Shown: positions 35,926 to 44,738 of the stretch, one piece after another
Numbering within the stretch: position 1 is the stretch's first letter
How the letters are laid out: each line of letters starts with the position of its first letter
Source: Niabella aurantiaca DSM 17617
GTDB taxonomy: Bacteria > Bacteroidota > Bacteroidia > Chitinophagales > Chitinophagaceae
DNA length: 64,000 nt
Direction: 5' to 3'
NCBI RefSeq assembly: GCF_000374125.1
Contig: NZ_KB893625.1
Location: forward strand, 840,945-904,944
Made by a program: the position numbers and the translations under genes
The notes under the pieces: model-generated
Told to the model about the DNA's origin: nothing
Databases searched by the model: none
What the model saw: only the letters and a program-made list of their open reading frames with translations

Positions 35926-37773
35926 TCAAATCTTTGTTATTCTCACATTACCTAAATATATTTTAATTTTATCTGTATTTGCTTCAGTTGTCGCCGACCA
36001 GTTGACAGAATTGATCATACTCGTTGTTTCTAATCCACAGCTGATACAATTTCCCCCATAAGCGAGCTTCATGTCTCTGCTCGAAATACTTTTTCGTTCA
36101 TTCACAAATACCTCCACTGTACCATTTTGCACTGTCACTGTTACGTGAATTTTTGGTTTTCGATTGGTAAAATTGATAAGTGCATCACTTACTTTGGCAC
36201 CTTCTGTACCGTTTTGCTTATTTCGGGAAGGCGTACCTTTTACTTCCATTGTGACAGCTCCCCTGAAGTTATTTGAATTTAGAGCTTCCTGTGCTCCCGA
36301 TGCAAAGATGATGATCAGTTTTTCCCCGTTTCCATTGGTGTTTTCCCCGCCGTTATTGAGCATCTTCCGGGTGTTCAGGGTCAGGGTTGCCACACCCCCT
36401 GTCCGGGTAGAAAAATCAGTATCCGTGATCAGGTCAAATTCTAACCTGAAACTTTTAGGCAATGGATACGGCAATCCACCCGGGCGAAATTCATTATATC
36501 TCCCCAATTGCATCCAAATGCCATCATACCCATTGAGCTTGCGCACCTCCACATGCTCTTTGGCCTTGTTGAAAAACCAATCTTGTGGTCTTCCACCTGG
36601 AATATTATCCGAAAAGTCATCTGCGAAATAGGCATTTGAAGCATTCTTTTTAGAAGCAGGTTTTACGGCTGTGCCTTGTTTGTTTGCATGTCTGTAGCCG
36701 TCCAGACGTGTTTTCAATCCAAGTTCGTCAGAGGGAGTATAGGCTTTGCCTTTTATTTTATCGGGTGTAAAAAAGTAGCTGTAAATATATTCGTAATTCA
36801 GGTTCTGTGTCAGGGCGGTGTACAGTTCGTTGAGCTGTGTTCCGTTTTCTTTGGTAACGAAAGGATAATAGATCGTTACCCATTGCGGCTGCGCTTTTTT
36901 CATATTGTCCCAAACGCCAGGTGCCAGCTTGTACACTTTATAATTGTACAAGGGATTTCCATTTCTATCCGATTCGAACGGGTCCGAAAAATTAAACATA
37001 TATTCATCCGATTGAATATTCCGAACGACAGCGGGCTCGTTCAGGTTGCTTTTATATTCTACTTTCAGTTCGGATATCGTTTGCCGGTATCGTTCATAAT
37101 CCTGTTTTTTGCTTTGATTTCCGGACACAATCATCTGTGCCAAAGCTTTGTCGGACTTTTCCAACAATTCACCTTTGGTCACTTCCACAAACGGCAATTT
37201 ATTATCAGGCGCAAGCATCACGGATTGGTAGTTGTTGCGAACGGTAATGAACTTTGAGGCATTTGGATGAACACCCACAGGCCGAGGATCTTTCTTCTGA
37301 TGGACGTATAAATCGCCCGTTCCATCTGCCATCCAGGTAAAATAATAGTCGCCGTTTTTGTTGAGGAAAGCCATCGGGTGTGCACCCACGATCTGGTTAA
37401 CGTGGATGTAGAACGGTGTGTTTTCTTCCGAAACGGGTTTGAAATTTCCCTTTTCGTCCAAATATTTGCCATTGCAGCAATAACTAACATTCCATACGTA
37501 GAATTTGACGCCATAACCCCAACTATCGCGAAACCGGGTGACCGTCCCCAGCCCGGCAACCGGGGTATAGGATTTTTTCATCCAGTCCACGAAATTATTT
37601 ACGTGCTTCTCGATTATTTTCCCCTCGGAATCTGTCGGCGACTTCCAATGCCTGTCCCAATAGTTGTTACTCCACCAGCCGATTACGCTGTCCTGTATGC
37701 GCTGTTCTTTGGTTAGTTGCGCAAAACTGTCCGTAGTCCATACCAAGAATAGAAATATCAATATCTTTTTCAT
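35926..37773 (-). CDS. secreted protein of unknown function, 615 aa
   Basis: I do not recognise this protein. Signal peptide 1-18 (TTDSFA before QLTK). The N-terminal two thirds begins with a helical stretch rich in Trp (IGWWSNNYWDRHW) and contains WNVSYCCNGKYLDEKGNF and YYFTWMADGTGDLYVHQK. The last 220 residues (ADDFSDNIPGGRPQDWFFNK, then RLEFDLITDTDFSTRTGGVA and HVTVTVQNGTVEVFVNERKS) look like a concanavalin/LamG-type beta-sandwich, as in OmpA-linked or carbohydrate-binding proteins. It is the last gene of a leftward run of secreted proteins that diverges from a histidine kinase/regulator pair. Confidence 0.8.
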   Translation of the reverse strand: MKKILIFLFLVWTTDSFAQLTKEQRIQDSVIGWWSNNYWDRHWKSPTDSEGKIIEKHVNNFVDWMKKSYTPVAGLGTVTRFRDSWGYGVKFYVWNVSYCCNGKYLDEKGNFKPVSEENTPFYIHVNQIVGAHPMAFLNKNGDYYFTWMADGTGDLYVHQKKDPRPVGVHPNASKFITVRNNYQSVMLAPDNKLPFVEVTKGELLEKSDKALAQMIVSGNQSKKQDYERYRQTISELKVEYKSNLNEPAVVRNIQSDEYMFNFSDPFESDRNGNPLYNYKVYKLAPGVWDNMKKAQPQWVTIYYPFVTKENGTQLNELYTALTQNLNYEYIYSYFFTPDKIKGKAYTPSDELGLKTRLDGYRHANKQGTAVKPASKKNASNAYFADDFSDNIPGGRPQDWFFNKAKEHVEVRKLNGYDGIWMQLGRYNEFRPGGLPYPLPKSFRLEFDLITDTDFSTRTGGVATLTLNTRKMLNNGGENTNGNGEKLIIIFASGAQEALNSNNFRGAVTMEVKGTPSRNKQNGTEGAKVSDALINFTNRKPKIHVTVTVQNGTVEVFVNERKSISSRDMKLAYGGNCISCGLETTSMINSVNWSATTEANTDKIKIYLGNVRITKI

Positions 37774-37876
37774 ATCGCTAAGTATTATGTCTTATTACTT
37801 GAAGAGGTTGTCTATCCGGCTTTTGTCTGTCTTTGCACTGTCGTATATTTTAAACAGCGCTATAGCTTAAAAAAGG

Positions 37877-39304
37877 TTAATCGGCCCGTACGAGGTTAAA
37901 TTCACCCGTAATGTTGTGCGCTATTGTACTTTTACATTCATCTGAAAATCCGGGTTTATCTTCATACAATATGCCGGAAAAAGTTCCGGTAACTTTTCCG
38001 TTCCACTTATTTTCATGCGTTGTAAATGTGATGGTCATGTTAGCGCATTTAATTTCATCATCACAACTCGGCCCGGGCAGTGGCGTTCGAATAATCTGAT
38101 TCATGTCGTACACAGACTGCTGCGCACCTAAAGTAAATTGCGCTTCATCTTGCCCGCTTCCACCATGCAGGCAGTTCAGGGCCATCGTTCCGGTTGCAGC
38201 ATTCTTGACGGACAGTGCAAAACTGCTGATCATACTACTGTTGTTTTCAACATGGGTACCGGTAATCGAAAACATATTATCATCGATAGCACAATTTGCA
38301 ATTGCCAAATTATTGGGATCAGGCGGAATGCTGCCGTTAAATCCGTACTGGTAGTATTCATACGTAGTTCCGTCAACAGTAAGCAGCAAATACAAATCAG
38401 CATCCACTACTTTAATAGTACTGAGTAAGATCAGTTTGGTGGTCTTACCGTTATTCGTTGCATGGATGTCCACCGAAACAGTTACCGGGTTGGGGGACGG
38501 AATTTTATCGGGTGCTGTATAAGTCGCTTTGGATCCTGCCGGTTTTAAATTGCCTTGCCCGCTAAGCCGCCATTCTTTAAAATCGAGTCTGTAGTTTTTC
38601 AATTGCTCCATCTTTTCGGCGAGCAGAACGGGCAGCGGCGCTAAATCATCATTGCCTGCATTTTTTTTGTACAAGGGTGTAAGCGGTACCAGATCATCAT
38701 CGGCTGCCGACTCCATTTTTTTAAATCCGTTTACATACAATTGCACCTGGCCCTTCACTTTTACTACAGAACTTTGCGGGGATAACCGAAAATCGATCAG
38801 TTTACCCGTAACCCAGTCGCTGAAATGCGTGGTCCTTACCGATAAGGTTTGGGTGGTTTCATCAGTTTGGGTATTTCTATCGCCCATCCAGGTGCCGTCG
38901 GCTTTTTGCGTAACAATCCAGGAAAGGCCGGGCTTCATATCACCACCATATTTTAGGGTAATGGTTACGGGCCTGGCAAAAACAGTCCCTTCCGGCGTGA
39001 GCCGAAATGCATCGCCCGCACCTAAGGGCGCCTCGTTGGTAATAGGCTGTATGCCGATAGTTGTATTAGCACTTAGTGCGCCGGCAGGAATATCAATGGA
39101 TATTTTTCCGTCGGGCGACTGCACTTTTCCACCGGCAGTACCTACCTGTTGCGTATAGACGCTGCCCGTTGGCGTGCCTTTGGGTGTAACTTCGGGGGTG
39201 AGTGCAGAAAGATCAATGGGTGCCTCAGCATCCGGCGCGTCTGTTTTTGTACAGGAGGTCAGGCCAATCGTGAGGGCTAATAAATAAAAGTGAAGCTTTT
39301 TCAT
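37877..39304 (-). CDS. lipoprotein with ZU5-like domain, 475 aa
   Basis: Surface or periplasmic lipoprotein of unknown role. Lipobox LALTIGLTSC (Cys18), then an acidic/Pro-rich linker and a ZU5-like domain (VGTAGGKVQSPDGKISIDIP, AGALSANTTIGIQPI, LTPEGTVFARPVTITLKYGG). A middle beta-rich region (RLSPQSSVVKVKGQVQLYVN) and a C-terminal domain with paired cysteines (NCAIDDNMF, ALNCLHGG, SCDDEIKCANMTITFT) follow. The C-terminal cysteine pattern suggests disulfides. It is 103 bp upstream of the 615-aa gene on the same strand, in one probable operon. Confidence 0.8.
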   Translation of the reverse strand: MKKLHFYLLALTIGLTSCTKTDAPDAEAPIDLSALTPEVTPKGTPTGSVYTQQVGTAGGKVQSPDGKISIDIPAGALSANTTIGIQPITNEAPLGAGDAFRLTPEGTVFARPVTITLKYGGDMKPGLSWIVTQKADGTWMGDRNTQTDETTQTLSVRTTHFSDWVTGKLIDFRLSPQSSVVKVKGQVQLYVNGFKKMESAADDDLVPLTPLYKKNAGNDDLAPLPVLLAEKMEQLKNYRLDFKEWRLSGQGNLKPAGSKATYTAPDKIPSPNPVTVSVDIHATNNGKTTKLILLSTIKVVDADLYLLLTVDGTTYEYYQYGFNGSIPPDPNNLAIANCAIDDNMFSITGTHVENNSSMISSFALSVKNAATGTMALNCLHGGSGQDEAQFTLGAQQSVYDMNQIIRTPLPGPSCDDEIKCANMTITFTTHENKWNGKVTGTFSGILYEDKPGFSDECKSTIAHNITGEFNLVRAD

Positions 39305-39326
39305 CTGGATATGTTTTAAATCTTTT

Positions 39327-39558
39327 TTATTGATTGATTATTCCTTCCTTAAGCCATTGTCCTGCAAAAACCGTAATCACATCGTTCACCTCTTTACTCG
39401 CCCTGTAAATAGCTTTCCACTTGAGGGTTTGGTTTTCATAAGCGGGGTTTACAAACTTTCTTTTAATACCTGTAACGGGTGCGTTAAAATGAACGGTAGC
39501 GGGAAGACTTATATACTCCTGCAAAAATGATAGCGGCTAAAATGAAAAAATGTTTCAT
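39327..39558 (-). pseudogene. small frameshifted secreted-protein gene
   Basis: A start at 39558 gives MKHFFILAAIIFAG, a signal-like sequence, but the frame then runs into a stop after about 23 codons. The adjacent frame carries a coherent stretch, QEYISLPATVHFNAPVTGIK to WLKEGIINQ, ending 39327. Deleting one T from the T5 run (plus-strand A5, 39523-39527) joins them into one 76-residue protein. It lies in the right place and on the right strand of the operon, 11 bp after the 248-aa lipoprotein gene. An alternative is a real short ORF starting at TTG 39524. No homology recognised. Confidence 0.4.
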
Positions 39559-39568
39559 CCGTTTATTC

Positions 39569-40315
39569 TTACTTGTTATAAAACGGATTCCCCCCTACAA
39601 AAACCAGTTCGCTGCCCGCATTGACTTTTTTGTCGAGAACACCGCTAAACGCTTTGGTGATTTTGCGCCCATCAGAATAATTGAGTATTAATGTAAAGTT
39701 TTTAATTTCATAAGTACCGTTTCCCGGCGCTCTCTGCGGGTCTTGGTTGGGCATCGTAAAATTGGTAACGAATGCGCCTTTATCGCTAAAATTGCCGTTC
39801 CTTTCAAACTGAATCATCGGCTGTGCATCGTTGGGGCCATATGGATAATTCCCGCTGGTCGACCAGCCGGGGATTCCGTTCACATATTTGCCGGAAAGCC
39901 GGACGCCATCCACAGAAGCCAGCTTATATAGGTGGTTGATATAGCCCGCTGTTTCCATTTCGGTATCGCTGATCCTGGTTACATTCAGGGTTTCATATTG
40001 ATTGGTAAAGGTTCCCGAATTACCGTTGGATGTAAATGTCCCCCAGGTGCCTCCGGTTTGGCTCCTGGAGAAGTTTAAGAACCCTTCCCCCGGAAGCTGG
40101 TTGAAATAATCCCCACCCGGTAATATGACCATCCATCGCAAATTAGACCAGGTGCCGGATGATCCGGTTTTCTGACCCATCCATAGCTCGAAAGGTGCAT
40201 CGTCTGAATTATTGTTATTTATATCGTCCCCTTTTGTGCAGGATGCTATTGCCGATAGGTCAACCAACAATACAAGAAGCAATAATGATTTCAGCATTTT
40301 TTTTAGACTTCCCAT
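39569..40315 (-). CDS. lipoprotein of unknown function, 248 aa
   Basis: First gene of the leftward operon, divergent from the histidine kinase. Lipobox LVDLSAIASC (Cys26), then an Asp/Asn-rich linker (TKGDDINNNNSDDAPF) and a beta-rich mature domain with many Gly, Thr and Trp residues (WMGQKTGSSGTWSNLRWMVI, then FLNFSRSQTGGTWGTFTSNG). The layout is like a lipocalin/avidin-type small barrel, but no family signature was recognised. An in-frame ATG six codons downstream is an alternative start. Likely controlled by the neighbouring two-component pair because of the shared divergent 175-bp promoter region. Confidence 0.78.
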   Translation of the reverse strand: MGSLKKMLKSLLLLVLLVDLSAIASCTKGDDINNNNSDDAPFELWMGQKTGSSGTWSNLRWMVILPGGDYFNQLPGEGFLNFSRSQTGGTWGTFTSNGNSGTFTNQYETLNVTRISDTEMETAGYINHLYKLASVDGVRLSGKYVNGIPGWSTSGNYPYGPNDAQPMIQFERNGNFSDKGAFVTNFTMPNQDPQRAPGNGTYEIKNFTLILNYSDGRKITKAFSGVLDKKVNAGSELVFVGGNPFYNK

Positions 40316-40438
40316 TGTAATTTTTTTTAAATTGTGTGTGAAATGAAGAATTGATTTCCGGATCTTTTCTTTACGTAAAATTGGAAATCTTTGACTTCAT
40401 CAACAATCCCGTAAAAAGTGGAATTTCCGGTCAGGAAA

Positions 40439-40458
40439 AATCCCCCTAAAGAGGGATT
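40439..40458. promoter_or_regulatory. candidate operator palindrome in the divergent promoter region
   Basis: AATCCC (40439-40444) and GGGATT (40453-40458) are perfect reverse complements 8 bases apart, 33 bp before the histidine kinase start. They lie between divergently transcribed genes, where a NarL-type response regulator could bind. No direct evidence of binding. Confidence 0.35.
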
Positions 40459-40490
40459 GACCAACAAGTAAGCCCGTCGTAATTTGAATT

Positions 40491-42425
40491 ATGAAAACTT
40501 GGCTTCTAATTCTTGTCTTCTGTATGCTTGCTGCCTCTGTGCAAAGTCAACTTAGGCAGGACAGCTTGTTGCTCGTTTTGAAATCGATGAAAGATGACGA
40601 AAGCAAAGTCCTGTTGCTCATTAAAATCGGGCAGGAATTTGAGAAATCGGATCTGGAAAAGGCAAAGTCCTACTACTTGCTGGCCCGTGCTTTGGGAAAC
40701 AGGATCAACTACCCATTAACCGAAGTCAAGTTTGTCAGCAATTACACTTTTGCACTTAACATGCAAGGGAAAATTGATTCATCGTTGTATTGGAACCTGA
40801 AAGGTATCGAGGCTGCCCGGAAGCTAAATGACGATGAACAACTTGCCAAAGCTTATTTCAACACCGGGACATCTTATCAGTATTTATCGGACTACCCATT
40901 GGCTGTTGAGGTTTATCAAAAAGGGCTGAAGCTATTTGAAAAAATAGGGGACAAAGTATTTATGGCCCAGGCCTACGATATTTTACAGAATCTCTATTCT
41001 TCGATGAAACAGTACGATAAGGCAAGAGACTTCGGCAAAGCTGCCGTTGCTACCTTTCGGCAGCTAAACAATCCAAAAATGCTGGCCTATTCCCTCACTA
41101 ACCTGGGGACTGTTTATGGAAGCATCAATCAAAAAGATTCCGCACAGCGCTACTTCAAGGAAGCGGAGCAAATTGCCGGAGAAATAGAAGACGAGGTTCT
41201 ACTGTCTACTGTACAACTGAATCTTGGCGATGTGTATCTATGGAAAAAGCAGCTCTCAGAAAGTAAAAAATACAGTGAGTCCGCACTTGCGCTTGCTGTA
41301 GAAAACGAATTACCCGAAACCGAAACAATTGCCCTGCGAAGTATTTCGTACTGTTATATGTACACAGGAGATTGCGATAGTGCATTTCAATATGCAGAAA
41401 GAGCTTTGGCGGTTTCTCAAAAATACAAATTTCCCAAACAGACCATTTTAAATTTAAATCAACTGGCTTCATTGGCCTATCTTTCGAAAGACGTCTGGAA
41501 AGCAGAAAAATATGAAATACAGGCTAAAGAATTGCAGGATACGTTGTGGAACGAGCAATTACTGTTGAATACCATCAATACAGAAAAAAAGTTTGAGCTG
41601 GACAAAAAGAGCGCCCAGCTTGCTATTCAGCATGAAAAGATTAATCGCCAGCACCTGATAAACTGGCTGTTGATGATCGGCCTGCTTTCGCTGATTACCA
41701 TTTCCGCCTTGGGTTACCGCAACTATAGCCATCGCAAAAGGATGCAGGAGCAACGTATCAAAGAGCTGGAAACCGAAAAGCAATTATTGGCCACCCAATC
41801 CCTGCTCCAGGGGCAGGAAGATGAGCGCAGCCGTCTTGCCAAAGACCTGCACGATGGGCTGGGCGGGATGCTGAGCGGTGTAAAATTAGAACTAGGTGCT
41901 ATGAAAGGGAATTTAATCCTTACCGAAGAAAACGGCGCATTATTCAACAATGCGCTGCAGAAATTAGACCGGTCTATATCCGAGATGCGAAGAGTGGCCC
42001 ATAACATGATGCCGGAAGCATTGATTAATCTTGGCTTGCAGCAGGCCATGCAGGACTACTGCGATAGTATAGGAAGCTCGGGTACATTTATTGTTAAAAC
42101 AGAATTTCACGGCCTTGAACAAAGGCTTTCGGCCACGACTGAAGTAAATATTTACCGTATTGTACAGGAATTGGTAAATAATGCCATAAAACATTCCAAA
42201 GCGAAAGAAATACTGGTTCAGGTCATGCTTCATGAACGTTCACTTAGTATTACAGTCGAGGATGACGGTACTGGCTTTGATTCTGAAAAACAATCGTATA
42301 CCAGCAATGGACTGCAGAACATTCGCTCCAGAGTAAATTACCTGCGCGGCCGAATGGACATTAAATCGCAATCAGGTAGGGGTACTTCGATATTGGTGGA
42401 ATGCATAATTGAAGATAATGTATAA
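40491..42425 (+). CDS. TPR-containing sensor histidine kinase (HisKA_3/NarL type)
   Basis: Two-component sensor. Signal-like N-terminus (MKTWLLILVFCMLAASVQSQ), then about six tetratricopeptide repeats in the periplasm (for example AYFNTGTSYQYLSDYPLAVE, AYSLTNLGTVYGSINQ), a coiled-coil, a transmembrane helix near residues 388-408 (LINWLLMIGLLSLITISAL), then a HisKA_3 dimerisation domain with the phospho-acceptor His454 in SRLAKDLHDGLGGML, and a HATPase_c domain (NIYRIVQELVNNAIKHSKAK, VEDDGTGFD). This class senses peptides or envelope state and phosphorylates a NarL/LuxR-type regulator; the regulator gene follows with an 8-bp overlap. Transcribed away from the lipoprotein operon, which it may control. 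Confidence 0.94.
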   Translation: MKTWLLILVFCMLAASVQSQLRQDSLLLVLKSMKDDESKVLLLIKIGQEFEKSDLEKAKSYYLLARALGNRINYPLTEVKFVSNYTFALNMQGKIDSSLYWNLKGIEAARKLNDDEQLAKAYFNTGTSYQYLSDYPLAVEVYQKGLKLFEKIGDKVFMAQAYDILQNLYSSMKQYDKARDFGKAAVATFRQLNNPKMLAYSLTNLGTVYGSINQKDSAQRYFKEAEQIAGEIEDEVLLSTVQLNLGDVYLWKKQLSESKKYSESALALAVENELPETETIALRSISYCYMYTGDCDSAFQYAERALAVSQKYKFPKQTILNLNQLASLAYLSKDVWKAEKYEIQAKELQDTLWNEQLLLNTINTEKKFELDKKSAQLAIQHEKINRQHLINWLLMIGLLSLITISALGYRNYSHRKRMQEQRIKELETEKQLLATQSLLQGQEDERSRLAKDLHDGLGGMLSGVKLELGAMKGNLILTEENGALFNNALQKLDRSISEMRRVAHNMMPEALINLGLQQAMQDYCDSIGSSGTFIVKTEFHGLEQRLSATTEVNIYRIVQELVNNAIKHSKAKEILVQVMLHERSLSITVEDDGTGFDSEKQSYTSNGLQNIRSRVNYLRGRMDIKSQSGRGTSILVECIIEDNV

Positions 42426-43041
42426 ATTAAAAGTTCTGGTTGTAGATGACCATCCTATGGTACTGGAAGGCATGCAGGCGATGCTTTCGCAAATAGACTT
42501 TGTGCTGGTTACCGGCTTGGCCCGAAATGCCTACGAAGCAATGGAGCTGTTAAAAGCGGATATGCCTGATGTTGTGATAACGGATATCAATATGCCCGAA
42601 ATAAGTGGGATCGAACTTGCCACAAAGATTAAAAAAGAATATCCTGTTATTAAAATCATTGCTATGAGTACCTTTAACGAACGTAGTTATATCTCACAGA
42701 TGATTGCTCAGGGGGCATCCGGATACCTGCTTAAGAGCGCCTCGAAAGAAGAAATTGAAGAGGCCTTGCAAACGGCAAGCAGTAATAAATTGTATATGAG
42801 CCTGAGCCTGGAACTGAGTAGGAAGGAGCAACAGGATATAACCAACAGACCTACATTGACGAGCCGGGAAAAAGAAATATTAATCCTTATAGCAGAAGGC
42901 TATACCAATCCGCAAATTGCTGAGCAATTATTTGTAAGCCCTTACACCGTGGATAGTCATCGCAAAAATCTGCTGACCAAATTTGCTGTAAATAATACGG
43001 CGGGTTTAATAAAGTTGGCTGTAAAATATGGGATGGTATAA
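42418..43041 (+). CDS. NarL/LuxR-family response regulator
   Basis: Partner of the kinase encoded just upstream (8-bp overlap, ATG inside the kinase stop region). Receiver domain with D10-D11 and phospho-acceptor D56 (VITDINMP), switch Thr in IAMSTFNERS and Lys in YLLKSASKEE. C-terminal LuxR-type helix-turn-helix: LTSREKEILILIAEGYTNPQ, then IAEQLFVSPYTVDSHRKNLL. A TTG nine bases upstream (42409) was rejected in favour of the ATG. Length of about 207 aa is standard. Probably binds the divergent promoter region upstream of the kinase; this is an inference. Confidence 0.94.
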   Translation: MYKLKVLVVDDHPMVLEGMQAMLSQIDFVLVTGLARNAYEAMELLKADMPDVVITDINMPEISGIELATKIKKEYPVIKIIAMSTFNERSYISQMIAQGASGYLLKSASKEEIEEALQTASSNKLYMSLSLELSRKEQQDITNRPTLTSREKEILILIAEGYTNPQIAEQLFVSPYTVDSHRKNLLTKFAVNNTAGLIKLAVKYGMV

Positions 43042-43150
43042 TCGCATTGTTTAAAAGCGTCTTTTCGGGGGCGACACAAAGAAAAATCGGGTTTGACCCC
43101 TTATGGTCAGTAAGGACCTATTTTGGTATAAACGAAACTAAATACTACCG

Positions 43151-43219
43151 TTAGTTTTCACTCCACTCTACATTGGAAAAAGCAAACAGTATACCATTGC
43201 CATCCCGAATTGTCCCAAA
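43151..43219 (-). pseudogene. possible glyoxalase (VOC) C-terminal remnant
   Basis: Immediately after the TAG stop of the adjacent SRPBCC gene, in the same frame, the sequence reads FGTIRDGNGILFAFSNVEWS EN then a stop. The D-G-N-G-I-x-F phrase resembles the C-terminal strand of VOC/glyoxalase proteins. It may be the tail of a gene deleted when the SRPBCC array formed. Very short, so weak. Rest of 43042-43219 shows no gene. Confidence 0.25.
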
Positions 43220-43723
43220 CTATTTTTTTAAGGTCGATAATAATTCATCCAATTGCTCAAAGTCTATCGTCATTCCTTCTTTAAAGCCCATCTCTATCTC
43301 TTTTTCGAGGTCGGAAAGCGCATCGTAGGTGAGCAGCATATCTACCCGCACTTTATGATCTACCGGGATAAAGTTGTTCTCCCATAAATTTTGTGGAAAC
43401 GCAGGATTTATCGTACCGTTTTCATCACTGAATCCGCCTTTTGAGGCAAATGACTTTTCTTTTATGATAGAGATAAAATCGGATTTGCTCCAATGTTTTT
43501 CTCCTTCAGGGCTTACCATTGCATACAGCCACAATCCGCCCTCACGGAAATCCATTGTCTTGGTTTCGGCTTTCCAGGGTTTTGGTCCCCACCACTTGTC
43601 TAATAATTCGGCATTTGTCCACGCTTGCCAAACCAATTCAAGGTTGGCGTCAAATTCACGTTGAATGTGAATGGTTTTGTTTTCCTTGCTGACTGTAAAG
43701 TCAAATAATAAATTGCTGTTCAC
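43220..43723 (-). CDS. SRPBCC/AHSA1-domain protein, third of a tandem triplet
   Basis: Small START-like lipid- or ligand-binding protein of the AHSA1 (Aha1 C-terminal-like) group often linked to ArsR repressors. N-terminal ENKTIHIQREFDANLELVWQ, then AWTNAELLDKWWGPKPW, WLYAMVSPEGEKHW and a C-terminal helix (ELLSTLKK) are shared with its two neighbours. It begins 2 bp after the middle copy's stop, in the same leftward operon. Length of 167 aa is normal. Ligand unknown. Confidence 0.9.
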   Translation of the reverse strand: MNSNLLFDFTVSKENKTIHIQREFDANLELVWQAWTNAELLDKWWGPKPWKAETKTMDFREGGLWLYAMVSPEGEKHWSKSDFISIIKEKSFASKGGFSDENGTINPAFPQNLWENNFIPVDHKVRVDMLLTYDALSDLEKEIEMGFKEGMTIDFEQLDELLSTLKK

Positions 43724-43725
43724 TT

Positions 43726-44232
43726 TTATTTGGTTTTTAGTGTTAATAATAGTTCGTCTAAGTTTCCCAGAGCCATTGTGAGCCCTTCCCTGAAGCCCAT
43801 TTCAATTATCGTTTCAATCTCTTCGGGCTTTTCATGCGTTAAGGTGATATTTACGGTTGTGATGCCATTCTTTTCCGTGAAAATGTTTGTCCAAAATGAT
43901 CGTGGCTTAATGTTGTTCCCGTTTCCGTTTTCATCACAAAAAGCGTCTAACCAAGACAACAATTTATTTGTTTCGATGGCTTTGTAATCTGCTTTACACC
44001 ACAATTTTTCGTCCTGTGGGCTTACCATTGCATAAAGCCACATTTTGCCCACTTTCAAGTCCAATGTTTTGGTTTCGATATGATATGGTTTCGGCGCCCA
44101 CCATTGGTCTAACAGTTCTGCTGTTGTCCAGGCTTGCCAAACCAATTCAAGATTGGCGTCAAATTCACGTTGAATGTGAATGGTTTTGTTTTCCTTGTTG
44201 ACTGTGAAGTCGAATAGTAAATTGCTGTTCAT
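43726..44232 (-). CDS. SRPBCC/AHSA1-domain protein, second of a tandem triplet
   Basis: Nearly the same N-terminal half as the third copy ([20 protein letters not shown], then [16 protein letters not shown]) with WWAPKPYHIETKTLDLKVGK and MWLYAMVSPQDEKLW; the C-terminal half has diverged (AFCDENGNGNNIKPRSFWTN). Its ATG overlaps the previous gene's stop as ATGA, so translation is coupled. The strong N-terminal identity with copy three suggests a recent duplication or gene conversion. Confidence 0.9.
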   Translation of the reverse strand: MNSNLLFDFTVNKENKTIHIQREFDANLELVWQAWTTAELLDQWWAPKPYHIETKTLDLKVGKMWLYAMVSPQDEKLWCKADYKAIETNKLLSWLDAFCDENGNGNNIKPRSFWTNIFTEKNGITTVNITLTHEKPEEIETIIEMGFREGLTMALGNLDELLLTLKTK

Positions 44233-44738
44233 TTATTTTTTTTTAGTGTTAACAGGAATCTGTCCAGGTTTTTAAGATGCGATGAAAAGCCTTTTTTGTG
44301 GCTGGTTGTAGCCATCTTTTCAAAAATTTCCAGGCTGCTGTATCGTTCAGTCATTGTTACCAAAGTTTTACCTTCAGTGTCGCTGAAAACAATGGTGCAT
44401 TCAGTACTTGGAAAATCCGGATTAACAGTTCCGTTCTCATCACTAAATGCCCTCAATTCTGTAATGCTTTTTTTAGGCTCGATATCTTTATAATCATACC
44501 GGCTCCAATGTTTGTTTCCTTCGGGGCCTACTATTGCGTAATGCCAGAAACCACCCTTCCGGAAATCCAACGTTTTGGTTTCTGTCCTGTAAGGATTGGG
44601 AGCACACCACTGGTCGAGCAATGCTGCTGTTGTCCATGCCTGCCAGACCAATTCGAGGTTGACATCAAATTTACGTTGTATGCGAATGGTTTTGTTTTCC
44701 TTATCTACAGAAAAATCGAATAAGAAGCTACTGTTCAT
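44229..44738 (-). CDS. SRPBCC/AHSA1-domain protein, first of a tandem triplet
   Basis: Starts [20 protein letters not shown] at 44738, where ATGA overlaps the ArsR stop; the longer in-frame reading that begins 84 bases upstream lies inside the ArsR gene and is not credible. Contains the shared [20 protein letters not shown], then [38 protein letters not shown] and the C-terminal [20 protein letters not shown]. More diverged from copies two and three than they are from one another. Confidence 0.88.
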   Translation of the reverse strand: MNSSFLFDFSVDKENKTIRIQRKFDVNLELVWQAWTTAALLDQWCAPNPYRTETKTLDFRKGGFWHYAIVGPEGNKHWSRYDYKDIEPKKSITELRAFSDENGTVNPDFPSTECTIVFSDTEGKTLVTMTERYSSLEIFEKMATTSHKKGFSSHLKNLDRFLLTLKKNK

